A DNA stretch of 64,000 nt from Orobanche coerulescens (GCA_033398695.1 CM065805.1:167811787-167875786); one strand, 5' to 3'. Shown: positions 11,270 through 22,456, counted from the first letter of the stretch. Program-made: numbers and translations. Notes: generated by a model from the letters alone, not told the origin.

Positions 11270-12347
11270 CTAGTCAAAGTCAGCAACATCCATATATTGG
11301 TCTTTGTCCGCAATGGTGAGAGGAAGGATCTCAGTCTGGATCTCAATATGGTTCACCTCCGTATTCTCATTATCTTCTTCCATGTAATTCGACTCTTGAG
11401 TCAAATATTGTTTATAGTACTTGTAGTAAGCTTGGATGTTCTTTGGCGCTTTGCAATTGCGGTAAGTATACTTCTTCGATCCGCAAGTATAGCAATTCCG
11501 GCCTTCCTTTGGAGTGGTTCCATTCCCGGCGGCAGGAGGCGGCCCACGTGGTTGGGTTCCACTAGGTCCCGTGGCCGAGCCACCTTGCCTCTTCCACACG
11601 TTGGAACGACGACCTCGTCTTTTCCCTCGCTTGCTCGAGTCATGCATCCGTGGTGCTTGCAAAAACTGAGTAGCGTTGCCTTTTCTATTTTGTCGTGGTG
11701 CTTTCCTGTGGGTAGCCTGATTCACTTCCGGAATCAGCTTCGTACCAGCTGGGCGCGTATTGCTATCGAGAATAATCTCATGGTGCCTTTCTTTTTTCGC
11801 GAGGTGGGAGATAAGGTCACTAAAGTTCTTAATTCTCCCTTCCTCATAGGCAACGCGCAGCTGATGAGCAATTACACTTGCTCCCACGGGAAACGTGTTA
11901 AGAGTCTTCTCGATCAAATCTTGATCAGACTTCTTGACACCACAAAAACCAAGATCAGCGCGAAGATCGAGGATAGCTTGATTATAGGCTTCCACATTCG
12001 CATAATCCAAAAATCGGATTTGCTCCCACTGAAGTTGCAATTCGGGGAAGCGCTGATCATGCACATTATTAAATCGTTGTTCGAGTGTATCCCATAGTTC
12101 TTTGGGAGTTTGCAAGTTCATATAACACTTTTTCAACAACGGATGTATATGTCTACGCAAGTACATCAGTGCATTAGCCTTGGTTTCCTCGCTCGGTTCT
12201 TGAGCGGTAGGCTCGTTAGAGGGAAAGATGGTGGTGGTAAATCTCTTACCGACGAACGCTGCGAACGTCTGAGACCCACCTATGGTACTACTTACCAAAG
12301 ATGGTCAAGGATGTCGAACTCGGATGAACATTGGAGCTTTGTGCCAT
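11270..12347 (-). pseudogene. Copia C gag (UBN2 type)
   Basis: The main frame (12298-11270) is a copia Gag: YLRRHIHPLLKKCYMNL, the segment ELWDTLEQRFNN, a basic glycine/arginine-rich part and a single zinc knuckle CYTCGSKKYTYRNC near the C-terminus. The knuckle has C-x2-C but Tyr replaces the usual His, so it may not bind zinc. The natural start is probably the ATG at 12347, preceded by TTGTAG and followed by MAQSSNVHPSS; a one-base shift near 12297 separates it from the main frame. Gag would form the particle shell. Confidence 0.8.
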
Positions 12348-13223
12348 CTACAAGATATAAACAAGAGGAAGTTAGTCTTGTTGGATTTTCAAAGGACAAT
12401 ATAAACGGTCACAATCGATGCTTTTAAAAGCGTGTAACATAACCGTTACTCGATTTACTTCCCTTAATTGTTGTTTAGTAAAGTCGACAAAACGGCGATA
12501 TCGATCGTACTGCATACGTGGTGTATGCAACAACCACAAGTATCGACTTTTCAACAATTCCGTGACTCCCAGACCGTCGACGCTTTTCTTCGACACGCAG
12601 AGATACCGACTTCTCTCGCGGTCTCATCCACCGCAAAGTAGCGTGGGAGATTAAGAACCCAAAACCCGTGTCCCCAAAAGAAAAATTCCCAAAAGAGAGA
12701 ATTGAAATAGGGACGAGTCAGATAATTACCTCGATTATAAAATTAGGCACGTGCTGAATCTGTGGTGTGCTTCGATCTACCGGTTGGTACTCGATGCGAC
12801 GACGTGAAACCGAGGCGCAATTTTGGCGGCTTCAAGATAAGTTGATGTTCGGGTTTTGATCCGAGAGTCGAACCGGTCGACTAAGCCGGATCGAGCTGGT
12901 GTGGCGTCCATGGCGCGGCGTGATCCGCGGCGGGGAGGCGTGTCCGGTGGCTCTGGGTGGCTGTCTTTGGCGCTTTAGGCGGATCTGGCGGCGGAGGTCC
13001 GCGGCTCTGGCGCGGATGTCTTTGGCGGCTTGGGCGGATTCCTGGCGGAGGTCCGCGGCGAGGCGGCGGCGGCCCGGTGGCTCTGGCGGATTCAGGCGGC
13101 GGCCAGGAGGCGGGCGGCAATGGCGGCGAGTACTGGCGGGCAGCGACGCGGCGATGACGATGACGGGCGGTGGTGCTTGGCCGATTTCTTCTTTTTTTTT
13201 TTGTTCGAGCTGCGTGCTGATAA
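12348..13223 (-). other. Copia C 5' leader, with GC-rich block
   Basis: No gene is supported here. Minus-strand reading from the LTR runs through TTATCAGCACG, which sits where the primer site should be, then a GC-rich block (12880-13170) made of repeated CCGCC and GGATCCGCC-like words, then AT-balanced sequence. A donor-like GAG-GTAATT is at 12730/12729, and an acceptor TTGTAG lies just before gag at 12348 with AGACTAAC about 30 bases upstream. A leader intron is therefore plausible. Open frames in the GC-rich block are low-complexity Pro/Arg/Ala and probably spurious. Confidence 0.5.
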
Positions 13224-13430
13224 TGTGTTTAAGGAGAAAAGTAAAGACAGCAAATCAATTGTATTGATAACAATGAATAGAGGGGTCTTTATATAGGCAT
13301 TACAAAGAGAGTCTTTCCATACATAGGATTCCTAGTTAAGGTAAGACATCTAACAGGATCCAACTACTTATGGAAGAGTCCAGAACTAGTATTAGGTAAG
13401 ACACCAATACGGGAAGGATTTCCCGGAACA
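13224..13430 (-). repeat. 5' LTR of copia element C (about 207 bp)
   Basis: On the minus strand it starts TGTTCCGGGAAATCC and ends AAACACA, just before TTATCAGCACG. It has a TATA box (CTATATAAAG, 13287-13296). The length is small but within the copia range. The other LTR is outside the window, so the ends are inferred from TG/CA and the adjoining primer-site position. Confidence 0.6.
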
Positions 13431-14580
13431 AAGATCATATTTTATCAATTTTTACCATATGTCTATAAAAAACTCTTTATGTCCCTAAAAAATGTCTTAT
13501 TTTAAATAAGTGTACTATTTTGAAGTTTTTTTGTCCCAATAAGTATTATATTTCAGAATTTTATGCAAAACTGGGAACACATTTTTCCTTTTGTCCTTCA
13601 TATTAATATAAATTTTTTAGTTTTTAAATTTTCTACACAATAAGGATAAATTGTCTACTCCTTGGTATGGAGAGTTTTGACGGTTGACACATTTAAGCTA
13701 TGTTGTTTTGGGATCAATTTCAGTACATTTCAGTTCAGTTTAGTTCAATTCGACGAACTTCAGTTCAGTTCAGTTTTAGAATCAATATTATTAATTACTA
13801 TTATTATTATTATTATATTTATTTTATATTATCAATAGTATTATATATCATTATTGTAATTGTTTAGTTTATTATTATTATTATTATTATTATTATTTGT
13901 TGTAATACAAATAATAATAATTATTATTGTATATTATTTTCTAATACGCCTATTAATTAATATTATCAATAAATATTAAGATTAAGATTATATAAAAATA
14001 AAATTAATATTAAACTTAATATTGTTGTTTTTGTAATATAAATAATAATTTTAATCGTTGTATATATTATAATCCATTTTAAAAATTAGTTAGTGAGTAT
14101 TATGAATAATCGTATTATTATTATTGTTGTTGTAATATAAATAATTTTATTATTATTGTATATATTGTTATGTGATATTATAAATATTATTTATATTAAT
14201 ATTATCGAATATATTATACATATGTTTTTTTATTATTAGTTATTATTAATAATAATAATATCAATAGTATTATATATAATTTGTCATATTATTGATAATT
14301 TTATTATTTCCATTTTTATTATTATTGATATTAATATTATCAATAGTTGTATATATATAGTATTATGAATAATTTTATTATTAATATATTTATTATTATT
14401 ATTGTTATTGTTTTAATATAAATAGTTTTATTACTGTTGCATCTATTGTGATGTGATATTATTAATATTTTTTATATTAATATTATCAAATAATGTTATA
14501 TATACTTATTTATTATTGTTGTCATTTTTACTATTATTATTATTATTTATTATCATTATTTTTGTTGTAATATATATTAT
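13431..14580. repeat. TA-rich tract with TAA/TTA microsatellites
   Basis: There is no gene. From about 13780 the sequence is dominated by ATT, TAT and TAA runs with scattered TATATA. At 13715-13775 there are four to five copies of TTCAGTTCAG-like words. The first 250 bp are ordinary AT-rich DNA. It could be a decayed insertion or the unselected edge of the neighbouring MULE; no terminal repeats are obvious. Confidence 0.6.
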
Positions 14581-14821
14581 TAGGGACCTCTCTTTTTTAG
14601 TACCATAGCATAAAACTAACAAGTTATATATCCCCATTCATAAAACTATAAGATTTTGATACCTAAATGTGTTAAAAGACATTATTACCCTTAAAGTCTA
14701 CCACTAAAAGATAAAAAACATAAAAAATAGAAAATTATTAAAAGCAAACAACAATAATCTAAACGGTCCCACGACTCAATATTTCTCTCTCTCGCAAAAA
14801 AAACTCTTCTCTGTATCTCTC
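14581..14821 (+). other. Presumed left flank and promoter region of the DUF1985 gene
   Basis: No coding frame is seen. The stretch is AT-rich and changes character at GGGACCTCTC, unlike the TA repeats before it, and ends with CTCTCTCTCG and TCTTCTCTGTATCTC runs that look like a plant 5' untranslated leader. I could not find a matching inverted repeat at the right end, which lies beyond the window. Confidence 0.3.
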
Positions 14822-14970
14822 GTGAAACCGAAATACCCCCGTCGTGAAACCCTTTCGCCGGCCAGAAAATGTCGAACTCCGACTACGACAGAATCTGAAG
14901 ACGCCAGAAGTTCCTCACACGCTAGTGACACTCCATCTGAAGAGGAATTCGTCAATGAGCCGCCGATTAG
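14822..14970 (+). pseudogene. Tentative first exon of the DUF1985 gene
   Basis: An open frame reads KPKYPRRETL, then TTTESEDARSSSHAS and PSEEEFVNEPP, a polar N-terminus of the kind common in such proteins. It lacks an ATG (it opens at GTG). A donor-like GTGTATTT follows near 14971, and the downstream sequence turns into the CACGAT array with an acceptor at 15321. The exon is proposed from this layout only. Confidence 0.25.
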
Positions 14971-14980
14971 TGTATTTTTA

Positions 14981-15250
14981 TTCACACACGGTCGTGCCAC
15001 GACGCTTGTTCATCGTCTCACGATGGTGCTGAAGAAGATGACACCATCGTGTGCACGATGGTCTTTCATGGGCACGATGGTTTATACACGACGGTCGTCG
15101 ATCGTGTGAGCCGTCGTGGGCAAGAAGACCAAAGGTTTCTGCCTTGCACACGATGTCATGCACACGATCGATGCCCGTCGTGTGAGCCGTCGTGTTGCAC
15201 ACGATGGTCTTCACACGACGGACATCGATCGTGTGCATGCCATCGTGCGC
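14981..15250 (+). promoter_or_regulatory. CACACGAT / CACGACGG motif array in presumed intron 1
   Basis: About 17 copies of CACGA or its complement TCGTG fall in 270 bp, against less than one expected, often as CACACGATSG and sometimes as the palindrome CACGATCGTG. The array lies between a tentative exon and the acceptor CTATATTGCAG ending at 15321. A second array of the same word is at 27512-27655, at the other end of the same gene and nowhere else in the window. In VANDAL MULEs, short motifs repeated in non-coding parts are the targets of the encoded VANC protein; the same role is inferred here. Confidence 0.6.
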
Positions 15251-15321
15251 AAGCAGTGTTATTTTTTTCGTTCTCTTAAGCATTCTATCATATTCTTATG
15301 ATTTATATGTCTATATTGCAG

Positions 15322-15971
15322 ACCGGTTGCGTATGGAAGAGACCTACATTGCGCTTTGTTACACGGCAAGTGAATCTTTACATACGGGAGGCGGTATTTA
15401 AAGAGATCATTGAGACACTAAGAAGTATGGGCCGCAATTCCGCAGTTGGTGATCGAGCTATCGAGACCTTGACCGAGGGGGTCCTGAGGCGTTTGATTAA
15501 AGTTAGGAGAAATGGGAGTACAAATACTGCCCTACATCACTTGATTGCCCGTCAGTTGGAGGGTGATCAAATCCCCCCGGATAAGTCGTGGTTCCAGGTT
15601 TGCGGGAGGACCATTCGTTTTACGGCCCGTGATTTTACCATGATCACTGGACTGCATTTTGGAAACTCTACCTTCCATCCACATGACGACCATCTCCTTC
15701 GGTCGGACGGTATTTTCCACAGAATACTCAATGGAAAAAATATTAAGGTTAGTGTTCTGCGGAAGAGGTTCAATGCTCGAGATTTTGGTAGAGACATAAG
15801 AGATTATGTGAAGGTTGCCAATTTGCTTGTATACTACTACTTTATCCTATGCCGTGACGACATAATGGTCGAAACATGGGCATGGGCATTAGTTGAGGAT
15901 TTGTCTTACTTGGGGTTCTTATGCCTTTGGGGTTTTGTCTTACTACATAGGCAACATTGCCATGAAGGAGG
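15322..15971 (+). pseudogene. DUF1985-domain gene, exon 2 (left half)
   Basis: The exon begins after an acceptor (TATATTGCAG). It encodes the start of DUF1985: REAVFKEIIETLRSMG, LHHLIARQLEGDQIP, SWFQVCGRTIRF and the hallmark DFTMITGLHFG, then LVYYYFILCRDD and ETWAWALVEDLSYLG. A one-base shift just after this changes frame; the downstream frame then reads YAFGVLSYYIGN before element D enters at 15972 (target duplication GGAGG, 15967-15971). DUF1985 is a plant domain found in MULE-borne VANC-like and Ulp1-fused proteins. The biochemical role of the domain itself is not established. Confidence 0.75.
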
Positions 15972-17239
15972 TGTAACACCCCCAAGAAATCTCGGGAATG
16001 TAACAGCGCTGTGGACCCCTACATGGGACCCACCAGGCTAGGTAATCAACTTCACTCATCGACTCACAGAGTCGACGCAATAACACCACATCACAAAGAC
16101 GCAAAACAATAATAATCCACCCAGTTCGAGCGGTCAATCAAGCAACACAATAATCCAATGAAAACATAACGGACAACTCAATACACTTTCCAAAATCAAA
16201 AGACCTAAGTACTCGAGTACGTCTATTAGTTCACAAGTTGGAAAACAACCATATTGAAATGGACAACGGAAAATGAAGAAACTCGTTTGCACATGTCAAC
16301 AACCCTGGCCAGCATCCTCGTACTGTCCCAATGCCCGCTCGTCTGGCTGAGAATAACCTGAAATTTATAAAATGAATTTCCCCAAAAAGGTTCCCCAAAG
16401 GGGTTAGCAATTACGCTAGTACAAGTAACCAAATGAACAACTTACACCTTACACATATAGTCAAAGCATGCAAAAGATAAAACATCAGTTTGAAACACAC
16501 ATTTCCGGAAACGCGATAACCCAAAATACATTTGTAAAATGCACCACAATTAACCGCGGACCCACGCCTCTGTGGACCCCTACCGAGACCCCGTCGGATC
16601 TAACCCGTAGTGGTTAGAAGCCAAGCTCTCGGATCCACACCTCTGTGGACCCCTACCGATACCCCATCGGATCTAACCCGTAGTGAGCATACACACACAC
16701 GTTACTCATGTAATACTACCATGTTAAGAGTGTAAGTTCACAAAAGTACTTGCCTCGATTAAACGACGACGAGAAACGGAAATGATTACCACCGCGGTTG
16801 CGAGAAACCAAACACCGAACCTAGACGATTCGTCAAACACAATTTCAATAACTCGACAAAACAACGGTAACGGAAAACACCCGGAAACCCACCTACGATT
16901 CATGTAATTTCATACGACAAAATCGACGAGGGCGGTCAACAACCCCAATCCCTCTCGATTTCAAGAACACACCGAAATTCACCATAATTTCGTAGGAAAC
17001 ACATGAATTCATACCCATCATGGATTAATCAACAATACGGAATGAATCGGACAAAAACCCCAAAACCCCTCAAATTTCCCAAAAATAGGGTTCTAGGAGA
17101 TTACCTTGGATTTAGGATGAAGAACACAATTAGATGTTAATCTACACCAAGAACTCAAGGTAAATGCTCAGAAATCGCCTAAGAATCGCTTGGCCGCGGG
17201 GCAGGAGAAGAAATGAGAAAAAGTGAGAATCTGGGTCAA

Positions 17240-17264
17240 CTCTCTGGTATATATAACCAGAGAG
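17240..17264 (-). promoter_or_regulatory. TATA box within a 25-bp inverted repeat (LTR D)
   Basis: The arms CTCTCTGGT and ACCAGAGAG are perfect 9-bp complements around ATATATA. The same structure recurs in the other LTR at 24854-24878. The palindrome array begins only 5 bp away. Confidence 0.7.
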
Positions 17265-17268
17265 TCGT

Positions 17269-17695
17269 TAGCGCGCGCTAACGGCTAATTGTTAGCATGC
17301 GCTACCCAGTCAAAGATAGTCCAGAACCTACGGTTCTGGACCATTAGCGTCCGCTACCAGGAAATAGCATGCGCTAATGGCCCCTCGATAGCGCGCTCTA
17401 TTGGGCCATAGCGTGCGCTACCTAAACACCAGCCGAGTCCAGAAACATTCTGCCCAGTACTGGAATGCCGGATTAGCGCGTGCTACCGGACACCCTGCGC
17501 GCGCTAAGCCTAAACGATAGCTTGCGCTAGAATAAAATCTTAGCGTATGCTAAGCTGCTCGTCCATAGAGCAGAGAGCAGAAACAACCTACTGCCACTGT
17601 TGTGCCCAAGTCGCTAGCGCGCGCTACAAAACAAGCGTAGCGTGCGGTACCAAAGGATATTAGTGTGCGCTAAATAACATCAATAACGTGCGCTA
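17269..17695 (-). promoter_or_regulatory. TAGCG..CGCTA palindrome array in U3 of LTR D (left copy)
   Basis: Twelve-base palindromes of the form TAGCGYRCGCTA start at 17269, 17293, 17345, 17365, 17389, 17409, 17474, 17495, 17518, 17541, 17615, 17638, 17661 and 17684; several carry one mismatch. Steps inside clusters are 20-24 bp. The array stands between distal U3 and the TATA hairpin. Confidence 0.65.
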
Positions 17696-18029
17696 GGCAG
17701 CCGGGTGCAAAACGTCTCAAACACCCGAAATGCACGAAACATGATCGAAACATCAAATGGAAGCTCACAACACGCATAATAACATAAGATGGATTTACGT
17801 CAACCCCGAAACGGCGATTCCGAACAACGATTACGAGAATCGAACCAAATAGAGACGGAAAAGCCAATAAATGCGGAATTGAGTAAAATAAGTTCGAAAC
17901 AAGCTCGGATGACAAAAAGTCCAGAATTAAGTATTCTCAAAATACCAATACGATCACACACGAGCCACCAAAAATGAGAATACACCAAAAATGAAAAAAA
18001 TACCAGAAAAGAAAAATGCGGATATTACA

Positions 18030-18045
18030 TTCTCCCCCTCTAAAA
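18030..18045 (-). other. Polypurine tract of element D
   Basis: The minus strand reads TTTTAGAGGGGGAGAA immediately before the 3' LTR start TGTAATATCC. It is the expected primer site for plus-strand synthesis. Confidence 0.8.
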
Positions 18046-18064
18046 ACAAGTTTCGTCCCGAAAC

Positions 18065-18391
18065 TTAAGAAACAAACAACTCGGGGTACCTAGCACGCAT
18101 GCTATCCTCTGTCTCCCAAGTTGCCTCTTCGACACCATGCCTAGACCACTACACCTTGACCAAAGGAATGGTCTTATGCCGCAGTCTCTTCTCACGGTGT
18201 TCCAAAATCTCCTCGAAGGTAATATCCTCGGCGATATCAATCTCACCATAGTCGATGACATGACTAGGATACGGAACATATTTCCTCAGCTGGAAAACAT
18301 GGAGGACGCTATAAACGTGGCTCAAAGCCGGAGGCAACGCCAAACGGTATGCCAACTCGCCGAACTCTCTCGAGAATCTCAAAAGGCCCAA
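18065..18391 (-). pseudogene. Element D integrase C-terminus and chromodomain
   Basis: The frame reads LAYRLALPPALSHVY, then IPLVKV, a TAG at 18149-18151, and then the rest of the chromodomain (WSRHGVEEATWETED) to a TAA at 18065-18067. Element A has CAG at the codon that is TAG here. A frameshift near 18330-18390 separates it from the integrase core. The chromodomain would direct insertion to particular chromatin. Confidence 0.88.
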
Positions 18392-19445
18392 TAAACCTCG
18401 GGCTCAACTTTCCCTTCTTCCCGAAGCAGAAAACTCCCTTCGTCGGTGACACCTTTAGCAAAACGTGGTCTCCCACCTTGAATTCCAAAGGTCGATGACG
18501 AACATCGGCATAAGATTTCTGTCGACTCTGAGCAGTCAACATCTTTTCCCGAATCAATTCCACCTTCTGCCTTGTCTCCAAGGCGATATCCGGTTCGGTC
18601 CCAACCAAATCGGATGCCTCGTTCCAGAAAATCGGCGATCGACAACGCCGCCCATAAAGCGCCTCATACGGTGGCATCTTGATCGACGCATGCCAACTAT
18701 TATTGTACGCGAACTCGATCAATGGCAAATGCTCCTCCCAGTCACTGTTCCAATCGAGAGCACAAGCACACAACATATCCTCAAAAGTCTGGATAGTGCG
18801 CTCCGACTGCCCATCCGACTGAGGGTGAAAAGAAGTACTCAGACGCAAACGAGTACCCAACGCCTTATGCACCGCCTGCCAAAAGTGCGATACAAAACGG
18901 CCATCCTGATCCGAAACAATAGACTTCGGAGCACCGTGAAGCCTCACAATCTGCGCAATAAATACACGAGCCAATCTCTCCGGACCCCAAGGATCCTTGA
19001 TGCCCAAAAAATTTGCTGACTTGGTCAGACGATCTACAATCACCCAAACCATATTCATACCAGACTTCGATCTTGGCAAGCTCATGACGAAGTCTATCGA
19101 AATATCTTCCCATTTCCATTCCGGAATGGGAAGCGACTGCAATAACCCGGCTGGTCGCTGATGCTCGATTTTGACCTACTGGCACGTCAAACATCTCGCT
19201 ACATACCGTGCGATCTCCTCCTTCATGTCGTTCCATCAAAAGTTCCTCCTTATGTCCTTGTACATCTTACTCGAACCATGATGAACTGAGTAAGGTGTAG
19301 CAAGGGCCTCAGGCAAAATACTCTGCCTCAATTCCAAGTCGTTTGGTACACAAAGCCGACTCTGGAATCTCAACACACCATCCTCGTGAATCACAAACCC
19401 AGGAGACTTTCCTTTAAGAACATTCTCTCGAATTTGAGTAATCAT
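18309..19445 (-). pseudogene. Element D integrase
   Basis: HHCC zinc domain at the N-side (ATPYSVHHGSSKMYKD; CLTCQ) and a catalytic core with the acidic residues in ISIDFVMSL, SDQDGRF and GQSERTIQ. Two stops fall in the zinc domain: TGA at 19236-19238 where element A has TGG, and TAG at 19176-19178 where element B has CAG. The first zinc histidine context reads PEALATPY, in which the His of EAHATPY has become Leu. The protein is not functional. Confidence 0.9.
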
Positions 19446-19451
19446 CGGATC

Positions 19452-20206
19452 CTACAACTGCTTCAGTTTAATTTCATCAATCAGGGACGACGAAATCTCT
19501 AAAGCGCAAAGTTGACCAACAGCTCCCGGTGACAAAACCTCAACACTCAACCCGATCAAAACCCACTGAATCTCAGATTGAGACGTAAGTATCTCAAGCG
19601 TCCGCAATGCAACCGGTTTCCGACTCAAGGCATCTGCCACGACATTCGCCTTGCCCGGATGATAAAGATTTCGAGGTCATAATCCTTAATCAAACCCAAC
19701 CACCTCCTCCGCCTCATATTCAACTCGCGCTGAGTAAATATGTGACTTTTATGATCGGTAAAAATCTGACATGCAGAGCCAAAAAGATAGTGACGCCAAA
19801 TCTTGAGTGCAAAAACAACTGCCGCTAACTCCAAATCGTGAGTAGGGTAGTTGAGCTCATACGGCCTCAACTGCCTGGATGCATACGCAATAGTCTTGCC
19901 GTGCTGCATCAACACACACCCAAGACCCTGACCCGAAGCATCGCTATAGACATAAAAACCCTCGTTGCCGCACGATAATGCTAGAATTGGGGTTGAAGTC
20001 AAATGCCTATTCAGCTCCTCAAAACTCGACTGCCTCTCTTCATTCCAAACGAACTTCTCGGATTTCTGGAGCAACTGTGTAAGTGGCCGAGCTAGTTTCG
20101 AGAACCCCTCGACGAACCTACGGTAGTAGCCAGCCAAACCCAAGAAACTACGGACCTCCTTCACATTCTTGGGCGGCGCCCAATCTAGCACTGCCTCAAT
20201 CTCCTA
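19452..20206 (-). pseudogene. Element D RT connection and RNase H
   Basis: It encodes [14 protein letters not shown], then RNase H with [26 protein letters not shown] and TDHKS. Compared with A and B, the two codons after TDHKS are missing. A frameshift follows at DLEIF, after which MADALSRKP resumes in another frame. TAG codons lie at 20204-20206 (CAG in both A and B) and at 19452-19454. Confidence 0.88.
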
Positions 20207-20319
20207 CGGATCCACACGGACCCCCTCGGCTGAAACCACGTGACCCAGAAACATCACATCCTTCTGCCAGAACTCACATTTCGAGAACTCCACATAGAGT
20301 CGCTCGGTCCTCAAAATGT

Positions 20320-20937
20320 CTAACACCAAACGCAGATGATGCGCATGCTCCTCCTCATTCCTCGAATAAATAAGAATATCATCAATGAAAACGACGACAC
20401 TGTCGGCGCGTTAGTTAACCCGAAGGGCATAACCACAAACTCATAATGTCCGTATCTCGTCCGAAAAGCTGTTTTCAGAACATCGGACTCCTTCACCCGA
20501 AGCTGATAGTACCTCAAACTCAAGTCGATCTTCGAGAATACCGCAACTCCCTGCAACTGATCAAACAAGTCATCAATCCTCGGCAAGGGATACTTGTTCT
20601 TGATGGTCACCTTGTTTAGCTCGCGGTAGTCGATACATAAACACAGTGAACCATCATTCTTCCGCACAAACAGAACCGGTGCGCCCCAAGGTGAAGCGCT
20701 CGGTCGAATATACCCTGACTCAAGAAGCTCACTCAACTGCTTCTTCAACTCGGCCATCTCTGAAGGTACCATGTGATACGGCGCCTTCAAAATCGGAGCC
20801 GCACCTAGCTCTAACTTGATAGCAAACTCTACCTCCCGGTCCGGTGGCAACCCATGTAGCTCATCAGGAAAGACATCAGGAAACTCACTAACGATTGGAA
20901 TCGATGAAAGCTCGACTCCACCACTCTCTGCCTCCTA
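20320..20937 (-). pseudogene. Element D reverse transcriptase N-half
   Basis: The RT fingers and palm are clear: [34 protein letters not shown] and [11 protein letters not shown]. About 60 bp are deleted just after NAPT, so the segment that normally precedes the FIDD box is lost and the frame shifts; the FIDD codons themselves survive near 20378-20389. A TAG at 20935-20937 sits in the linker from protease. The enzyme cannot fold normally. Confidence 0.88.
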
Positions 20938-21084
20938 GGTGTAACACCAATAACCAGTACACCCCTTCCAGAGGAGTCTCATCGCCTTCAACGCGTTAAT
21001 CACGAACTTCTGGTTTCTCCTCTTTCGTCCCGCGAAATAGCTCTCGGTGCCATCCTCGGCTAACATGGTGGTGACTCTCGTGCG

Positions 21085-21633
21085 TTAGTTCATGATTGTA
21101 CCATGCCGCTCGAGCCAATCATCCCCGAGAATCAAATCCTCACCCTCTATATTCACGACAATAAGATTAGAGAGCCAAGCCCTATAACAAATAAACACAG
21201 AGCAGTCTCGGACCTCTCGATCACCAATGATCCTATCACCGCTAGGACGTTTAACGATGAAAGGCTCACAAGGCGATAGACAGTCGAGACTCAAACAACA
21301 CACACAGTCCAGAGAGATGAATGAATGCGTGGCACCCGAATCAAAAAGCACACTGACAGGATGCGACTGGATATGAACGGTACCTGTGGCCACGGTGGCT
21401 GCTGGGTCATTGGCCCTCCTCATCTTGTAAACTAGCGGATGAACAGAGCCGACACTGGAAGCTCCCCCTCTAGCGGGCTGACCCCGACCTCTTCCTCGAC
21501 TGGTACTCGGCGGAGGCTGCGGAGCAAATGACCCCTGGTTCACACTCGGTTCCCTAGGCGCTGGGAAGGAAACCTGGGCACGAAGAGTGCTCTCTCTCAG
21601 CACAGAAAGCAGCCTTGTGGCCCGGCTGGCCAC
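21085..21633 (-). pseudogene. Element D protease
   Basis: A retropepsin-like domain with the active site [10 protein letters not shown] and the conserved later segment [17 protein letters not shown]. It is followed by a TAA (21085-21087) where element B has TAT. Upstream is a Gly/Arg/Pro-rich Gag tail. The domain would cleave the Gag-Pol polyprotein. Confidence 0.88.
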
Positions 21634-22456
21634 ACCGATTACACGTCAACAAGGGACTCGGACAAGCTCGACTGATGTGGCCCGTTCGGCCACAGTTAAA
21701 ACACTTCACATCACGGGAAGGAGAACTGGCAGCCCCGTGGAAACCCCCATTAGAACGAGCTGGACCACCACCGACGGGAAAATTAGCAGACTGAGATTTC
21801 TGCTGACCTCCACCCTTGTGGCCCGAAAAATTTTCGACAGACATCTATTTCTTGCTCTCACGAGCCGCCTCACTGGCCGTCAAAGACATATCGTATGCAA
21901 GAGCTCTACTCTGATAATCCTTCAAGGTGGTGCAGGCGAGCCCAGACATGTAGTCACGAATCTTCAGTTTCATTCGTCTGAAAAAGTGGAAAATCTTGTC
22001 GCTCTCCTCTCTAACTTGGGTCTTCACGAAGCCCAACTCCTAGTTGTAATCAGCAATAGCCTGGGAAACAGGAATATCCCAAGGTTGAGCATCATAGAAA
22101 GCATGGACTCGAGCCTGTTTAACTGGACACGGGCAATATTCGGTCTCCATCAGGTCTTTGAACTCGACCCATGAAGCAGCATGGTCCTTAGGCTCAACAG
22201 CCTCCCACCAGTCGGTAGCGTCCCCAGTGAGAAAGTACTGGGCAATAGGGACCTGAGTAGCACTATGGCTCTGATGACCATCAGTACTACCAGCCCCAGA
22301 ATTGTGTGACGTGGCCGCCTCACTGGCTGCCCCACGTCCCCGACCGCGTCCACGACCACGGCCGCGATCCCTACCTTGGCCTCTCCCAGCATCCATACTG
22401 AAGATAAGAGGTAGCAATTGCAATTCGATGATAAGTACGAGAGGTAAAACAGTCAC
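21554..22456 (-). pseudogene. Element D gag with two zinc knuckles
   Basis: The N-terminus is MDAGRGQG followed by an Arg/Gly repeat. The Gag core reads DATDWWEAVEPKDH and VEFKDLMETEYCP. Two CCHC knuckles (CFNCGRTGHISRAC and CNRCGQPGHKAAFC) stand at 21640-21720. Stops are TAG at 22040-22042 (CAG in B) and 21845-21847. Compared with B, about 60 codons are missing between the N-terminal repeat and IAQYFL, so this Gag could not assemble normally. Confidence 0.88.

Larger units (their letters stand above)
6932..13430 (-). mobile_element. Ty1/copia element C, interrupted by element A
   Basis: Read on the minus strand: short LTR (13224-13430), leader, gag, an 823-bp spacer, then PR-INT-RT-RNase H. 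The order INT before RT defines Ty1/copia. The 3' part of RNase H and the 3' LTR lie beyond element A, left of the window. Pol is intact apart from one in-frame stop and the insertion. The lineage is not clear to me: the integrase wording (GDICGPIQPECGPF, GLAEAMIKRLQLIAR) belongs to a common plant copia group that I cannot name with confidence. Confidence 0.9.
15972..18029 (-). repeat. 3' LTR of element D
   Basis: On the minus strand it starts TGTAATATCC and ends GGGGGTGTTACA. It contains a TAGCG palindrome array (17269-17695), a TATA box inside a hairpin (17240-17264), a splice-donor-like AAG-GTAATC at 17104, and an acceptor-like TTTCAG ending at 16358. A duplicated block of CCTCTGTGGACCCC with CCGTCGGATCTAACCC lies at about 16555-16684. 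Confidence 0.9.

Noticed and set aside
11297..12097. 266-codon open frame on the + strand opposite copia gag
   Set aside because: It is the complement of a clear Gag coding region and has no recognisable domain.
12881..13267. Several GC-rich open frames in the copia leader
   Set aside because: Low-complexity translations in four overlapping frames; the position is the untranslated leader.
13780..14580. Matrix attachment region or replication origin in the TA-rich tract
   Set aside because: Only base composition supports it; no defined motif.
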